64,000 bases of DNA from Enoplolaimus lenunculus. Lineage: Eukaryota > Nematoda > Enoplea > Enoplida > Thoracostomopsidae. The stretch spans positions 62,001 through 126,000 of the forward strand of contig JASANG010002574.1 in assembly GCA_030248215.1 (NCBI GenBank), read 5' to 3'. Positions 62,056 through 64,000 of this stretch are shown here, one piece after another (positions within the stretch are counted from its first letter, which is position 1; each line of letters opens with the position of its first letter). Made by a program: the position numbers and the translations under genes. The notes under the pieces were generated by a model, which ran no database searches, had not been told where the DNA came from, and was given only the letters and a program-made list of their open reading frames with translations.

Positions 62056-62344
62056 CACTGTATTAAATTCTAATGAGTTGATTTTAAATCAGAATGAGTT
62101 GAATCCACTGAGAAGTCTGAGCCCTGAATTAGGTCCTTCACAACTCAGGATTGTGAATTGATTGAACTCATTCTGAGTTAATTAATCAATTCGTTAGGAC
62201 TATCAGAACTCACAATTCTGAGTTGATTCAACTCATAAGCAACTCACCCGGAGTCAAATCAACTCAGTGTGAGTTAAAGTTTACTGTTATTTACTCAGAA
62301 ATAACTAACTTTTCGTCTTAACTAACTCATTGCAAGTTACAGTG
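62056..62344. mobile_element. Family B MITE, long form
   Basis: CACTGTATTAAATTCTAATG at the left (TA before), TAACTCATTGCAAGTTACAG plus TG at the right. Two GGAC/GGTC-TATCAGAACTCA-type blocks occur, so part of the interior is duplicated or two copies have recombined. Confidence 0.75.
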
Positions 62345-62429
62345 AATAGATTTTTATAAATTTTGTATTCAACTTTTCATGAAGCAATCCCAATTCAACA
62401 AAAAAATCGGCTCATAATCTGATTAGCCA

Positions 62430-62952
62430 ATAGTGGATGATCACTCGTGGACAAGAGTGTGCAATTGTCGGATTTTTACATGGAACAAAATGTACTACCG
62501 GGGTTGCGTTATTTGATGTCACCCTGATTTAGGATGGAGTTCGATGTTAAATGTTGTAATACGCCTATGGAATTTTAAGAATGTAAACGGAGTTGTTTTT
62601 GGTGATTGGCTTGTTACGTATTTCCTTCATCTGCGCAAATTTCACCGCCCCCCCAAATAAGGGGGATTGGCCAAAAACACAACGTACGCTGGATGCATTG
62701 TTTGTACTCACACTGTAAATTTCAATGAGTTGATTAATCAATTCAGCTAGCGAGTTGGTTATTTCTGAATTAATATCAGTAAACATTAATTCATTGTATA
62801 ACCTGGAGTTGATTCTCACTTTGAGTTGAGTTGACTCTGGGTGAGTTGGTTATTTGATTCAACTCATTCTGAGTTAAAATTAACTCACTGAAATTTACGT
62901 TGCAAAAGGTACCCAGTTGCACATTCTTGTGTAAATGATCATCCAGTCATGG
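62430..62952 (+). mobile_element. Family G MITE interrupted by family B
   Basis: ATAGTGGATGATCACTCGTG at the left and TGTGTAAATGATCATCCAGT at the right. The halves are separated by the family B copy at 62711-62902. Confidence 0.75.
62711..62902. mobile_element. Family B MITE nested in family G
   Basis: CACTGTAAATTTCAATGAG at the left, ACTCACTGAAATTTACGTTG at the right. Shorter than usual (192 bp), opposite orientation to most. Confidence 0.78.
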
Positions 62953-63024
62953 TTTAACTTATCATGCGTATAGCTATTTCAGCCAAAAAGTTTTAAACTT
63001 TTCCGTTTTGCATATCTCCGTCGG

Positions 63025-63135
63025 CATAGCTTTGGCTCCGGCTTAAGGTTAGGCATTACGTTTCTGAAAAGACCTATCTAAAAGCCTATACCTAAGCCTA
63101 AACCATTACCTAATGTTTTATTTAAAAGCCTTAGC
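63025..63135 (+). repeat. Decayed TTAGGC/CCTAAG-type sequence
   Basis: GGCTTAAGGTTAGGC, then AAGCCTATACCTAAGCCTAA plus ACC. No family A arms seen. Confidence 0.45.
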
Positions 63136-63491
63136 CTCAGTCTAACCATGAGCTTTATTCTCAAATGCGGGGGTCAGAGACTACAAGAACCAAACTTTTT
63201 GTTCAAGGCGAGTTGAAGCCCACTTGCACTTTCCATTAAGGCTTGTTTCTATAGGCACTGACGTGCCACTATGACACTTGAAACTTTATGGTTCAACGCT
63301 GGCTTTCAGAATTTTTTACATTTTTAAATGTGATGCAACTTGCTTAAGTAGAAATTAAGAAATATTAACTTTGTTGAATAAGTTTTTCTTGGCTTGAGCC
63401 GCCTTAAATTTTGAGCAAAGCAAAGATGCATAACAATATATAACAGCGTCCGAATTTCTAGCGATTTACAGGATAAATATTTGAGCTTCTA

Positions 63492-63689
63492 CACTGCAAA
63501 AAATGGTGAGTCAAATTGACTCTCTCCGAAATACGCTTTTCCGGATTACACAAGCTGAGTCAAAATTCGACTCCGCCAGAGTCAAATTCGACTCAATGAA
63601 CTGGCAGAGGCGAATTTTGACTCAGATTGTGTAGTCCGGAAGAGCCTATTTCGGAAAGAGTACAATTTGACTCACCATTTTTTGTAGTG
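63492..63689. mobile_element. Family C palindromic MITE, reference copy, TA target
   Basis: CACTGCAAAAAATGGTGAGT at the left and CTCACCATTTTTTGTAGTG at the right; TA on both sides. Almost the whole 198 bp folds back on itself through TGAGTCAAATTGACTC and its partner. Confidence 0.86.
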
Positions 63690-64000
63690 TAACCAACAAT
63701 TACAATTTGACATTGTAGTACAATTTTAAGCACAGGGCCATTGAAGATAGGATTATATCACTTCACTCCTCCGGAAAAAATTAAAATTTGTAAATGTAAT
63801 ATTTTTGCTAAATTTTTTGCTTGTTTATGTCGCATTAAAACGTTAGTTAATGTACTGGCAAAATACAAAGATGGTTTATAATATTCAGAGCAAATAAAGC
63901 TTTAAAAAACTATTCGTTAGTATTTTTAAAGTGTGACAGCATACAGCGTAAATTTGGGTTCATTTGTTTTAAATTTTGTTTGACATTTTTGAAATTTAAA
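63690..64000. other. Window end, no feature
   Basis: AT-rich, no gene or repeat recognised. Confidence 0.45.

Noticed and set aside
10-64000. Interstitial telomere scars (chromosome fusion) as the source of TTAGGC tracts
   Set aside because: The tracts sit inside elements with defined arms, and several have 8-bp target duplications, so transposition explains them better.
1-64000. CRISPR array or bacterial operon
   Set aside because: Spliced animal genes throughout; the repeats are inverted-end transposons or satellites, not spaced direct repeats.

Overview
The window looks like AT-rich, repeat-dense, intron-rich animal nuclear DNA. Most of it is non-coding. The hexamer TTAGGC/GCCTAA, the telomere repeat of most nematodes, recurs throughout inside short transposons, so a nematode with a fairly large genome is my best guess. 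A mermithid-like Enoplea worm is possible but unproven. Introns are GT-AG.

Genes. Two plus-strand genes are well supported. (1) 2458-28117 holds 16 exons of a DAAM-family formin. The exons join into one 3078-nt frame (1025 residues plus stop) carrying the FH3/DID part, a coiled coil, a very short FH1, a complete FH2 and a DAD. The GTPase-binding N-terminus must lie upstream of the window. (2) 38844-41110 is a two-exon class A (rhodopsin-like) peptide-type GPCR of 431 residues, split just before its E-R-C motif. Two weaker candidates are a minus-strand ORF inside the large formin intron (9538-9828) and a pair of ORFs near 50 kb.

Repeats. The rest is mostly short non-autonomous DNA transposons (MITEs), named here by letter. 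A: GGCCCATGTAAAGA ends, TTAGGC tracts inside, 8-bp target duplications (hAT-like). B: CACTGTAAATTTCAG ends, full of ACTCA/TGAGT, TA target. C: palindromic, CACTGCAAAAAATGGTGAG ends, TA target. D: TAAGGGTTGCGCTATA ends around a GC-rich 21- or 31-bp minisatellite. E: CGGGCCCGTAGCCA ends. F: CTGTAGTGACCCGAATAAG ends, about 450 bp. G: AAGAGTGGATGATC long inverted ends, 8-bp target duplication. H: AGGGTGTAACCGGATA ends, 8-bp target duplication. I: AGTGGCGGATCC ends, 8-bp target duplication. J: GGGCCCATATTCTCA ends. K, L and N: repeated blocks without clear ends. M: a foldback palindrome at 43.0-43.8 kb. tRNA-derived SINEs, microsatellites and tandem repeats also occur.

Layout. 0-2.4 kb is repeats. 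2.5-28.1 kb is the formin gene, its introns filled with elements. 28-38.7 kb is intergenic repeats. 38.8-41.1 kb is the GPCR. 41-43.8 kb holds nested elements and the foldback palindrome. 44.6-46.8 kb is an unexplained block of different composition with a convincing minus-strand core promoter. 47-64 kb is intergenic, with a dense cluster of family B at 58-63 kb.

The most striking system is family A: a hAT-like MITE that carries and spreads telomere-type hexamers through introns and gene flanks.
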